IMG/VR virus record: IMGVR_UViG_3300028829_003504
Coordinates: 62,001-126,000 of that record
DNA length: 64,000 bases
Origin: a virus
Reading direction: 5' to 3' (one strand)
The translations under genes were made by a program, and so were the position numbers. Below, piece by piece: positions 28,588 to 36,574 of this stretch; within the stretch, counting starts at the first letter, position 1, and each line of letters starts with the position of its first letter. The notes under the pieces are model-generated. The model ran no database searches. It was given only the letters and a program-made list of their open reading frames with translations, and was not told the DNA's origin.

Positions 28588-30975
28588 ATGGCTACTACCA
28601 ACTTTGCACCTCTGCTTACAGTGGGTGATGAATACGACTTGTCACCTTTTAGTGGCAGAAACATGGTAATACATGCCCAACGCAATAACACAGGATATAC
28701 GTATACATTCAGCATTGACATACTGACTGGTTTTGATCAAGATCGTTACTACGGTCTTATTGTACCTTCGGGACATGGAGAGATACCTCAATCCAATCCT
28801 AATCAGTTGTTTAAAATCACAGCCGATGCTAAGCTTGTACCTCTTAACTATAGTGATGGTCTTGCAGCACAGATTAGCTACCTTACAGGTGATGATGCAG
28901 GAACTCCAGATATCAATGTACATTGGGGATCAGTAGCCCAGCTTACGGTTATCTCAAGTACTGCAAATGAGGGAACTGAGGCGCTACTTAGAATATACAG
29001 GGATGGTGATACTTCGGGTGCGGTTGATATTAATATTGGTTTTATTCCGGGGACCGCGGACTTAGATGATGTACAGTCTATACCTCCATCTGTTACTATG
29101 CAGTCGGGCTTCTCGTTTGTGGATGTACCTATTACTATTAAGACTGACCTTGATTACGAAGGGGACCAGTCATTTTTATTAAGTGCCCAAATAGCAAATG
29201 CGCCTAATGGGGAGGAATGGACAGGTAGTAACTACAGGCAGTTGGTTATTGTAGATACAACTCCTGAATTTCCTGTAGATGTACCCGGTTGTATGGACGT
29301 TACCGCTAACAACTATAACGATGAGGCTACGATCGACAATGGCAGTTGTACCTATGACCCTGTAGTTGTACCAGGCTGTACTGACCCTCTAGCCAACAAC
29401 TATGATCCACTGGCTACTTCGAACAACGGCAGCTGTACATACGACCCAGTGGTGGTATACGGATGTACTGACCCTTCGGCAAGCAACTATAACCCACTAG
29501 CTACAGATAATGACAATTCCTGTGTCTATCCGCCTCCTGTAGTGGACTGTCTAGTCGTAGGAGACTTACTGGAAGTAGAACATTGGTTTAAAGTTTGGTT
29601 TATAGAGCCTGTTGACGGAGAACAGCTACACGACCAAGATTTAATTCAGTATAAGTGGAGCGGTGACTGGGTAACTGACCCTCGTATAGACCTATTCGAT
29701 TACTCGGAGAAAAATCGTGTAGCGATGTTCAAATTCACCAACACTATGTCTTCATCTGATAGTGACGTAGATGTAGACTACGAGGTAACAGCTTGGGCTA
29801 AAGATTTAAGGTTCATTACGTTAGATGTTACTGACGAAGATAGTGCCAATGTAAGCTTCTCTATGCCTTGTGTTATTGCAGGTAATACCCCAAGCTTTAG
29901 CGTAGGCGACATTACAGTTACGGAACCTAGTAGCGGTACCCTAAAAGCATCTGTTTATATAACGGCAAGCGAAGCCGTAACGGGTGGATCTATTACAATC
30001 GATTACTGTTCGAGTGATATAACCGCTACGTCATCTAGTGCCTCTGTAGATGGAGACAGAGATTACGAGCCTGCCTGCGGTACGGTTACTTTTGAAGTAG
30101 GTGAAAGCTCTAAACAAATAGATGTAACTATAAATACTGATAATCTGTACGAACCTTCCGAGACATTAAAGATGACCATATCTAATGTCAGTCGGGGCAG
30201 TATATCAGACTCGGTAGGTACTATAGAGATACAAGAATGGATTGTTCCTACAGTATCAGTTACTCTGGCGTCACAGGGAGCTACGAAAGAATTGTTTGTG
30301 GGTCGCGATACTTCCGGATCGACGGATGCGGTTGAGGTGACAGTAAACGGAAATGTCGAATCAAGACGTTTCTTGATGGAACAGGTCCTCAAGGACTATG
30401 ACATAGCTATATGTGATGAACCCGTTGAGACTGGTCACGGTAATGACGGATGTTCAGACAATTCTAATCCCCTGTCCCACTATAAAGGTGTTGCGGGTGC
30501 TACTAGTAATTTGACTGTCAACTATATAAATAGCATACAACCTCTTCTTGATTCAGGTACTCAGGAGATTAGTATCCTAGTAATGAATGATAGCTCCGAT
30601 GCAATATCCCATGATAACTCTGTATGGGATAACGAGTGGGCTTGGCTAGGAGCTTTAGGTATCCCTGTTACTCTGACCTTCATACGCGTAATAGGGCAGA
30701 CTCATATAGATAACGGTACAGGTAACTATGAATTGGCTCGCATCTGGTTTGAAGAAATCGTTGCTGCTGCACCAGGTAATGTAACGGCTTACTTTAAATC
30801 CTATAGCTCCTACACAACAGGCGCAGCCAGTGACCTAAATGATATACTAAGCAGTACAGTCAATAATGACTATGCGGCAACATGTAACGCCCGACCCGAT
30901 GACGTTATAATAGTAACAGCACCGGACGAAGACTCAGCCTTATCCTTAGCACAGGGAGCCATAACATGTCCTTAG
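28588..30975 (+). CDS. Tail adhesin with Calx-beta domains and Cys-rich GCTDP repeats
   Basis: A 795-residue protein. In order: an N-terminal domain (1-115), a Calx-beta-like domain (119-225), three 29-residue Cys repeats (233-315, pattern GCTDPxAxNYxPxATxxxGSCxY), a beta domain (321-435), a Calx-beta domain (443-545), and a C-terminal 240-residue alpha/beta domain (ISILVMNDSSDA; WAWLGALGIPVTLTFI) that could be von Willebrand A-like. The GCTDP repeat is known from surface proteins of marine bacteria, and Calx-beta domains bind calcium. Together they suggest a calcium-stabilised adhesin on the tail. Role inferred. Confidence 0.65.
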   Translation: MATTNFAPLLTVGDEYDLSPFSGRNMVIHAQRNNTGYTYTFSIDILTGFDQDRYYGLIVPSGHGEIPQSNPNQLFKITADAKLVPLNYSDGLAAQISYLTGDDAGTPDINVHWGSVAQLTVISSTANEGTEALLRIYRDGDTSGAVDINIGFIPGTADLDDVQSIPPSVTMQSGFSFVDVPITIKTDLDYEGDQSFLLSAQIANAPNGEEWTGSNYRQLVIVDTTPEFPVDVPGCMDVTANNYNDEATIDNGSCTYDPVVVPGCTDPLANNYDPLATSNNGSCTYDPVVVYGCTDPSASNYNPLATDNDNSCVYPPPVVDCLVVGDLLEVEHWFKVWFIEPVDGEQLHDQDLIQYKWSGDWVTDPRIDLFDYSEKNRVAMFKFTNTMSSSDSDVDVDYEVTAWAKDLRFITLDVTDEDSANVSFSMPCVIAGNTPSFSVGDITVTEPSSGTLKASVYITASEAVTGGSITIDYCSSDITATSSSASVDGDRDYEPACGTVTFEVGESSKQIDVTINTDNLYEPSETLKMTISNVSRGSISDSVGTIEIQEWIVPTVSVTLASQGATKELFVGRDTSGSTDAVEVTVNGNVESRRFLMEQVLKDYDIAICDEPVETGHGNDGCSDNSNPLSHYKGVAGATSNLTVNYINSIQPLLDSGTQEISILVMNDSSDAISHDNSVWDNEWAWLGALGIPVTLTFIRVIGQTHIDNGTGNYELARIWFEEIVAAAPGNVTAYFKSYSSYTTGAASDLNDILSSTVNNDYAATCNARPDDVIIVTAPDEDSALSLAQGAITCP
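29284..29532 (+). repeat. Three tandem Cys-rich 29-codon repeats
   Basis: Three successive copies encode GCMDVTANNYNDEATIDNGS-, GCTDPLANNYDPLATSNNGS- and GCTDPSASNYNPLATDNDNS-type units. Each has two cysteines about 21 residues apart, probably forming one disulphide per unit, and short Pro-Val linkers. The copies have diverged at DNA level, so this is an old protein repeat rather than a recent duplication. Confidence 0.85.
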
Positions 30976-31637
30976 AAGTTCCTGTATTTGTACAGAACGT
31001 ACCCATTAGGCCTTTGCAGCGTAAAGTACAGTGGTACGAGTTTACGCCGTCAAAAGTAAATGGTTTCTTCGACTTCGTACTATCACAAGGGCGTAAGCCT
31101 ATAGGCCGTATCGATATATTCCTAGGAACTAAGTTAATTCAATCGACCAGTCCTACAGATGCACCTGAATTTGATATACAGACCTGGAAGAACTTTAATG
31201 CCAGTAAGTTTGCGATGGAGCCTAGAGGCGCTATTGAGTTTAGTAATATAGATAAATTCTTTATAAATAAAGATGATGTTATTTACGTCAGGATAGAGGC
31301 AGAATTACCGGCAGCCTTTAGATTTTCACTTAATAGATGCCATATCCTGGATTTAAGTGAGTCTATCGGCCTCGTTGTAGATGTATGTAATAGTACTAGA
31401 TTAATTGTCGATCAAGGCCGCCAACCTTGTAATTTCAGAATAGACTTTGGTAAGATACTTAGTACGGATTTTACTCTATCGGAGCATACCAGTAAGATAC
31501 TGTCGGTGCCTATTAGCGCAGACGCTTCGGTTGAGTGGTCTTATGTACCAGGCCGCGATATTAGAATTCGAAGTATAGAACTTTCTACCATAGTACCCTA
31601 TAAAACTAATATTCGAATAGTGAGGAGTAATGGCTAA
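30966..31637 (+). CDS. Hypothetical tail-region protein
   Basis: A 223-residue, beta-rich protein. Its start lies 10 bases inside the end of the adhesin gene, with GGGAG seven bases before it, so the two are translationally coupled. Four cysteines are present (including RCHILD and VDVCNS). A role in assembly or as a fibre tip is possible, but no family is recognised. Confidence 0.6.
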   Translation: MSLEVPVFVQNVPIRPLQRKVQWYEFTPSKVNGFFDFVLSQGRKPIGRIDIFLGTKLIQSTSPTDAPEFDIQTWKNFNASKFAMEPRGAIEFSNIDKFFINKDDVIYVRIEAELPAAFRFSLNRCHILDLSESIGLVVDVCNSTRLIVDQGRQPCNFRIDFGKILSTDFTLSEHTSKILSVPISADASVEWSYVPGRDIRIRSIELSTIVPYKTNIRIVRSNG

Positions 31638-31845
31638 CTCAATCTTATTAAGAGCTAGGGATTCAGATGGGAGTTGGATTGAAAACTTCCATCTAGGTGC
31701 TTGGTTGATGCGCAATGAAGATAATACCGCTTGGGTACCAATGACAACTGCAAATACTAGAATCGCTAATCCTGATTATGATCCAAATGATTTAGATTCA
31801 ATTATGTGGTTGGTTCCCGGCGACCCAAGACAAACTGGAGATTAG
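31630..31845 (+). CDS. Small tail-region protein
   Basis: A 71-residue protein with Trp-rich beta strands (GSWIENFHLGAWLM; IMWLVPGDPRQTGD). It overlaps the previous gene by 8 nt and is followed one base later by a collagen-like fibre gene. Possibly a fibre adaptor. No family recognised. Confidence 0.6.
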   Translation: MANSILLRARDSDGSWIENFHLGAWLMRNEDNTAWVPMTTANTRIANPDYDPNDLDSIMWLVPGDPRQTGD

Positions 31846-31846
31846 T

Positions 31847-32608
31847 ATGTTAACTAAACCGAAGATTAGTATGATAGCTCCAAGTCAGAACTCTGCTGAT
31901 AATGATGTAGTGAAGACGGCTGGAGGTAAGTTAAAGTCGGAGCAGAATGTAGTACCTATAGGGGACGCCGCAGTTAAGAGTGGCCGATATGATACTACGA
32001 CAGGCACTTTGATGATAACGTTAGGTGATGACAGTACTTTAGTCGTGGAGGGTTTTCCTACTGACCAGAGTATAGGAACTGGCCCTAAAGGTGATAGAGG
32101 TGCTGTAGGAAAAGGAGGCCGTCCTGGCAAGAACGGCAAAGATGGATTAGATGGCCCTCAAGGATGTCCAGGGTCTAAAGGAGATAAAGGTGAAATCGGT
32201 CCTACAGGGCCAGAAGGCCCTATGGGTATAACGGGTGAGCAAGGTATTCAAGGTATTCAGGGCCAGCAAGGTGACAGGGGACCTAAAGGAGAACCTGGGC
32301 AAGAACCTATTTACGTATACAGTGAAGCAGGTAGTGAAGAACGAACAGTACAATATGGCCGTGTCATGCTGTGGGGTCACTATCAGTCGGACGGTAGCGT
32401 TAACACTGCTGATGTTAGGTATCCTCAGGCTACAACTAGACTTACACAAACTGTAGTAGCCTTCTTCGCTAATCCTCAATCCGTTCAAGCTCAAAACTAT
32501 GAGATTGAAGCGCAGACGAAAGAAGGGTTTGCTCTACGCGTACCATCATCATTTGCCTTACCCCTTGATGACGATTGGGACTTCCAATGGATAGCACTAG
32601 GAGATTAA
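31847..32608 (+). CDS. Collagen-like tail fibre protein
   Basis: A 253-residue member of the collagen-like family, 8 kb from the other four. Head module (1-83, MLTKPKISMI to VVEGFPTDQSIGTG), collagen repeats (about 84-155), then a distal domain of about 95 residues (YVYSEAGSEERTVQYGRVML; AEAQTKEG-like strands) instead of the short cap. It is followed two bases later by a likely fibre assembly protein, which supports it being a complete fibre. Confidence 0.8.
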   Translation: MLTKPKISMIAPSQNSADNDVVKTAGGKLKSEQNVVPIGDAAVKSGRYDTTTGTLMITLGDDSTLVVEGFPTDQSIGTGPKGDRGAVGKGGRPGKNGKDGLDGPQGCPGSKGDKGEIGPTGPEGPMGITGEQGIQGIQGQQGDRGPKGEPGQEPIYVYSEAGSEERTVQYGRVMLWGHYQSDGSVNTADVRYPQATTRLTQTVVAFFANPQSVQAQNYEIEAQTKEGFALRVPSSFALPLDDDWDFQWIALGD

Positions 32609-32609
32609 T

Positions 32610-33104
32610 ATGTTTTATGCTTCGTATGACGTAAATAAAAAGGGCGATAACATAAAAGGATTCTATCCTTTAACTCACCCTGAGATACCTAAACAGTGTA
32701 TACAAATCACAGAAGCCCAGCGTGATAAAGTAATACGGTACCCAAACCATTTTCGTGTTGAATCCGGTAGGTTAATACAGATTAAAGACACGAGGCAGGA
32801 GCTACAGAGACGGAGATTAAGTAATATCCGTAAAGAAGCTAATGCTAAGAACAAGTCGCCTATAATAGTAGGGAATCTAAAGTATTTTGTAGATTCCACG
32901 TTCTTAGGCAATCTTAATCTTAATTTAAGTGTATGCTCAAATTTAAAAGGTCATGTATGTTCTCTATGGGCTGTCAATAGTTCAGGTGATTGGGAATTTA
33001 TAGTACATGATAAACAGATGCTAATTGATGTGGCTGTTGCTTTCAACTCTAGGCGAGAATCTATATCTAGAGAATTGTACGGTCAATCACCTAGTGATAC
33101 TTAA
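32610..33104 (+). CDS. Probable tail fibre assembly protein, DUF4376-like
   Basis: A 164-residue protein. The N-terminus (ASYDVNKKGDNIKGFYP), the central helix (ELQRRRLSNIRKEANAK), the GNLKYFVD segment and the W-D...RRESISRELY end match the layout of DUF4376-type or tail-fibre-assembly proteins usually found just after a fibre gene. Such proteins help the fibre tip trimerise. Assignment is by pattern, from memory. Confidence 0.45.
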   Translation: MFYASYDVNKKGDNIKGFYPLTHPEIPKQCIQITEAQRDKVIRYPNHFRVESGRLIQIKDTRQELQRRRLSNIRKEANAKNKSPIIVGNLKYFVDSTFLGNLNLNLSVCSNLKGHVCSLWAVNSSGDWEFIVHDKQMLIDVAVAFNSRRESISRELYGQSPSDT

Positions 33105-33127
33105 ATCAAACTAAACGGAAATTAACG

Positions 33128-33988
33128 ATGGATGAAAAATTAGTTACATTCGTTGATCGTTGTCTAAGCATTGCTGCTGAAAGAGAATTGGCTTACGACA
33201 AGCCAATTATCATAGTAGTAAAGGCTCCAACGACAGGTGAAACTACTCGCATAGTAATAGCCCATAGTGAACCTCATGGTTTAGTGTTACCTTTAAACGT
33301 TACATGGGTAGTATCGGATTCAGACGACCTCGCATATAAGAAAGTATTCAAGCGTTCTTCAAAATCTACTGAGGTACCTTTTGAAAATACCTGGAGTGAA
33401 CTCACTACGTACGAAGAGGTGTTTACTCCTTTTCAGTACTACGCAGATGAAGATCTTCCAGAAGTAGACTACATTGTAGGTGAAGTAGCAGACCATCTAG
33501 ATAAGACCAGTGACGACGATGTACACGGAAGTACGTCCTATACCAACGGAAGAATTTCCGTCTTACAGGGTTCTTTCGGAGCTGTTTACCAGAATCTGAA
33601 CCAACGTATCGTGTACAATGATCAAAGGATTAGAGAACTGGAGAGTGTAAGCTCTGAAGGTTTATCTGAAACCATATTAGCCCTTGAGTTAGGTGGTTTA
33701 GAAAGAGACGCAATACTAACTGACCTTACTGATCGTATAGTGGATATAGAGAATGGAAGTTCAGGAGGCGGGTCCACTGGATACAACAGCTATACGAAAA
33801 TAGTATCAGATGCGGATACGTCTTGGGTTATAGACCATAACTTTGGCACCAAAGGCCTTATATGTCAAATATATGATGAAGACTTTAATCCTGTACTGCC
33901 TTCAAGTATGCAGGCAATCAGCGATAATCGTTTGATAGTACTATTTGACGTGGACCAAGCAGGTCGGGCTGTTTTAATCAGTACATAG
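33128..33988 (+). CDS. Tail fibre protein with C-terminal NHxLG-type beta domain
   Basis: A 286-residue protein. The N-terminal 130 residues resemble fibre attachment domains. Residues 135-210 are helical and likely a trimeric coiled coil (LNQRIVYNDQRIRELES). After a glycine linker (GSSGGGSTG) comes the recurring domain (about 218-286: SWVIDHNFGTKGLICQIYDE ... QAGRAVLI). A motif AAACTAAA in the 23-nt gap upstream also occurs before two other plus-strand fibre genes. Confidence 0.65.
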   Translation: MDEKLVTFVDRCLSIAAERELAYDKPIIIVVKAPTTGETTRIVIAHSEPHGLVLPLNVTWVVSDSDDLAYKKVFKRSSKSTEVPFENTWSELTTYEEVFTPFQYYADEDLPEVDYIVGEVADHLDKTSDDDVHGSTSYTNGRISVLQGSFGAVYQNLNQRIVYNDQRIRELESVSSEGLSETILALELGGLERDAILTDLTDRIVDIENGSSGGGSTGYNSYTKIVSDADTSWVIDHNFGTKGLICQIYDEDFNPVLPSSMQAISDNRLIVLFDVDQAGRAVLIST

Positions 33989-33998
33989 GTTGTACATC

Positions 33999-34937
33999 AT
34001 GATAAGACTCAAGACCCGGATCCTCGTTGCACTTATTTTTATGCTGTTTAGTAAATCAATATGGTCGTCATATACTCTCTTCCATAAAGATGAATTTACA
34101 ATGGCCGTAGTTAGATCCCCTGTCGGTTCTTATTACGGTAATCCATATATAAGATATATTGCCGAACACCTAGATCAAGTAGGTGTCCATGTTATATATA
34201 TCAAACCTACTATCACGAAAACACGCATACCCTCTAACTATCAAATAAACTTGATTGCAGGTAAGATACTAAAAACATCTCCTAAACAAGTACTAGCTAG
34301 TGACTCCCTAATAAAAAGGTTGAAGGAAGCATTGCCCTTTAAATGGCACAGTAGACTAAGACCTTTCTCTTTTGTAGATCTAGGATCGTCATATATTGAG
34401 CAGTATTCCATGAAGTTAAGGAATTTCATAGAATCCTCAAATTTTTCGTATGACCGAATCTATATACTACATGATCAGACCCCTTTCAGCACTGAAAGGG
34501 CTTTGAGCATAAGAGGTAACCTCATAAAAGCTAAATTCCCAATCTCCAAAATAACATTAGTAACCATTAAGAACTTCCATAGTATAGGTGCGGAACTTAG
34601 GAAGATTTCACATAAGCCTCCTTCTATTATAATCAATAGCATCTTTGTTATAAATGACCTGGAGGTTAATAAGTTGAGGTATAGTGATGACGCTAAACAG
34701 TCAATATTAGATAACAACAGAAAGCATTTAGATATAGGTTTCTGGGTAGCCCGTGATAACGAGGCTTTAATCATAGAACCTAACCCGAAAGATTTCTACG
34801 ACTATTTAATTCTAGGTAAAGAGATTTCACCTGTGCGAGTTAATCTTTACGTCAATAAGAAAAGAATGAATAAACTAAAAATGCAACACATGTATATCAA
34901 TGGCATGGGTGATTTAGATGGATTACTAGACAGATGA
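33999..34937 (+). CDS. Secreted protein of unknown function, periplasmic-binding-like
   Basis: A 312-residue protein with a clear signal peptide (MIRLKTRILVALIFMLFSKS, cleavage near residue 24) and no lipobox. The mature part alternates strands and helices (IRYIAEHLDQVGVHVIYIKP; YDRIYILHDQTPF; IGAELRKISHKPPSIIINSI) like periplasmic substrate-binding proteins of the ABC_sub_bind type, though no ligand motif is visible. I use the ATG rather than a TTG nine bases earlier. It sits among tail genes but does not look structural. It may act in the host periplasm, for example in exclusion. Low certainty. Confidence 0.6.
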   Translation: MIRLKTRILVALIFMLFSKSIWSSYTLFHKDEFTMAVVRSPVGSYYGNPYIRYIAEHLDQVGVHVIYIKPTITKTRIPSNYQINLIAGKILKTSPKQVLASDSLIKRLKEALPFKWHSRLRPFSFVDLGSSYIEQYSMKLRNFIESSNFSYDRIYILHDQTPFSTERALSIRGNLIKAKFPISKITLVTIKNFHSIGAELRKISHKPPSIIINSIFVINDLEVNKLRYSDDAKQSILDNNRKHLDIGFWVARDNEALIIEPNPKDFYDYLILGKEISPVRVNLYVNKKRMNKLKMQHMYINGMGDLDGLLDR

Positions 34938-35248
34938 CTACGAGAAAGAAATTTAAACTACTACTCATTCTAGTAATTGCAGTTGTAGGGATAACAACAA
35001 TAAGTCATTTCTCCGTATCAAGTGGAATACAAAAAGAGCGTGAGAAGATTAGAGAGGACATTGTCTGTATATCCGCTATATGCTTAGATACAGGAATAGG
35101 TAATGAATGTTTTACCTTACCTTCGACAATAAGTAAAATATCGATTGTGGAAGATTTGAACGTCTTCGGAGCAAAGAGATTAATTATAGAGCCTGGCGAT
35201 AGTAGCTGCGGTGTAATAAGGAATGGTGGTACTAATGGAGTTCCTTGA
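34934..35248 (+). CDS. Membrane-anchored hypothetical protein
   Basis: A 104-residue protein: a basic N-terminus (TTRKKFK), one membrane helix (about 8-28, LLLILVIAVVGITTISHF) and a periplasmic domain with four cysteines, including CISAIC. It overlaps the secreted-protein gene by 4 nt (ATGA), so the two are likely made together. Function unknown. Confidence 0.65.
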   Translation: MTTRKKFKLLLILVIAVVGITTISHFSVSSGIQKEREKIREDIVCISAICLDTGIGNECFTLPSTISKISIVEDLNVFGAKRLIIEPGDSSCGVIRNGGTNGVP

Positions 35249-35783
35249 TTTACTCCTCAACAGCCCTGTAGCCGTGATAGTACTTACAGTAATACTTTGC
35301 TGTTTTACTGCTTATGGTTATTTATCAGTACTTCCGATGATGGAACGTAATGATATGTTGAACAAGAGGAATAAAGAGCTTGAAGACAAGCTCTTAACAC
35401 AAGGCGGAGTAATAACTACGTTACTTCCGCAGTTGGAATCCTTTATAGGTACAGACTTCAAGGACACCTTACGAGGAGTCAGTGATAGTCTATTGCTTCT
35501 TCAGGAGTCAGTTAACCAATTGAAGGCTTCGGCTAGAGATACTAGTAACCTATACAGTAAGTTCGATGCTTTAAAAGATAAGATTGACCGTATAGATTCC
35601 GTTATAAACAAACACCCAAATAACCTTGAGTCTGAAATGGCTGAACTTAAAAGGTCAGTAAGCGATATACATAGTGAGTGCGTCGGGCTATTGAGACGTT
35701 ACGATAGTATCGCAGGGGCGCTTATTCAAAATAACACTGGCCGAATGGACGGTCAGCCGGTGCACTTGGAAGGCCTAAGATGA
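35235..35783 (+). CDS. Membrane-anchored coiled-coil protein
   Basis: A 182-residue protein with an N-terminal membrane helix (about 10-30, VAVIVLTVILCCFTAYGYL) and then long helices with heptad pattern (MMERNDMLNKRNKELEDKL; LQESVNQLKASARD; KFDALKDKIDRIDSVI). I take the second ATG, preceded by GGTGG, because the first directly abuts the AAGGA. It overlaps both neighbours. The layout (anchor plus coiled coil) is like a partner of the preceding membrane protein. Confidence 0.6.
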   Translation: MEFLDLLLNSPVAVIVLTVILCCFTAYGYLSVLPMMERNDMLNKRNKELEDKLLTQGGVITTLLPQLESFIGTDFKDTLRGVSDSLLLLQESVNQLKASARDTSNLYSKFDALKDKIDRIDSVINKHPNNLESEMAELKRSVSDIHSECVGLLRRYDSIAGALIQNNTGRMDGQPVHLEGLR

Positions 35784-36538
35784 TATTCATTAAAAACAAC
35801 ATAAATTTCAGGCAAGTTAGTGCATTGGCGCAATCTAACTTCCTACGAAGTAAAAGTTTCATGCTAAATGAAGTGTTGAAGTCAGAAAAACACGTATTCA
35901 GCAGTACCTCAAAAGAGATACTGCTGCAAACCTACAAGGTGTGGACGGATTTACTCATAGTGACAGAAGACTTCTTCGTAAGTAATAGTAAATCCGTCTG
36001 TGACGCAGAGGCTTTGGATTTTCTCAACTCCGAAGCTAAGAAACGTGTTGAAGTATTACGTAAACATTTCGTGTCTAAACCGGAGTGGTTTGATCAAGAG
36101 TTTATAAACGTATGGCTTGAGATACAGGATTCGCGTAAGGTACAACTTAAGCAAACTCTGTCCCACACGGCATTAAATGAATCAGCTACTTCGGCATATA
36201 ACAGTATGACGTTGCACCTTATATCATTTATGAACCACGTATTATTTACATTACATGAAATAGACTACCTCTTGTACTTCAACGATAGAGAGGATTTTCT
36301 ACCTTTTGTGTACATTGACACGGTAGATGTTAATTTTAATATAGCTACTGGTAATTGCTATTCCTCTACGAGGATTGACATATACCGAGCTTTGAATCTA
36401 CTTAATACGGAAACCATAGAAATTAAAAATGGTTTCCGTAAAGAGCAACTGGAAGATGATAGTAAATTCGCTAAAGCGTATAAAGCTATAACTTCCGAAA
36501 TTGAATCACGTGGCATAACGATAGGTTGTATTACGTAG
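35780..36538 (+). CDS. Hypothetical protein
   Basis: A 252-residue, mostly helical soluble protein with no signal peptide. It overlaps the coiled-coil gene by 4 nt and closes the four-gene block that interrupts the fibre genes. The next gene follows after 36 nt with its own possible promoter-like AAACTAAA. No family recognised. Confidence 0.6.
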   Translation: MIFIKNNINFRQVSALAQSNFLRSKSFMLNEVLKSEKHVFSSTSKEILLQTYKVWTDLLIVTEDFFVSNSKSVCDAEALDFLNSEAKKRVEVLRKHFVSKPEWFDQEFINVWLEIQDSRKVQLKQTLSHTALNESATSAYNSMTLHLISFMNHVLFTLHEIDYLLYFNDREDFLPFVYIDTVDVNFNIATGNCYSSTRIDIYRALNLLNTETIEIKNGFRKEQLEDDSKFAKAYKAITSEIESRGITIGCIT

Positions 36539-36574
36539 ATATTTAAAACTAAACCTTAATTGGAGAATTCTTTT

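Noticed and set aside
34481-34500. Palindrome CCCTTTCAG-CA-CTGAAAGGG as a terminator
   Set aside because: The two-base loop is too small for a full stem and no T run follows. It lies inside a gene, so it is probably a chance palindrome or an unrelated site.
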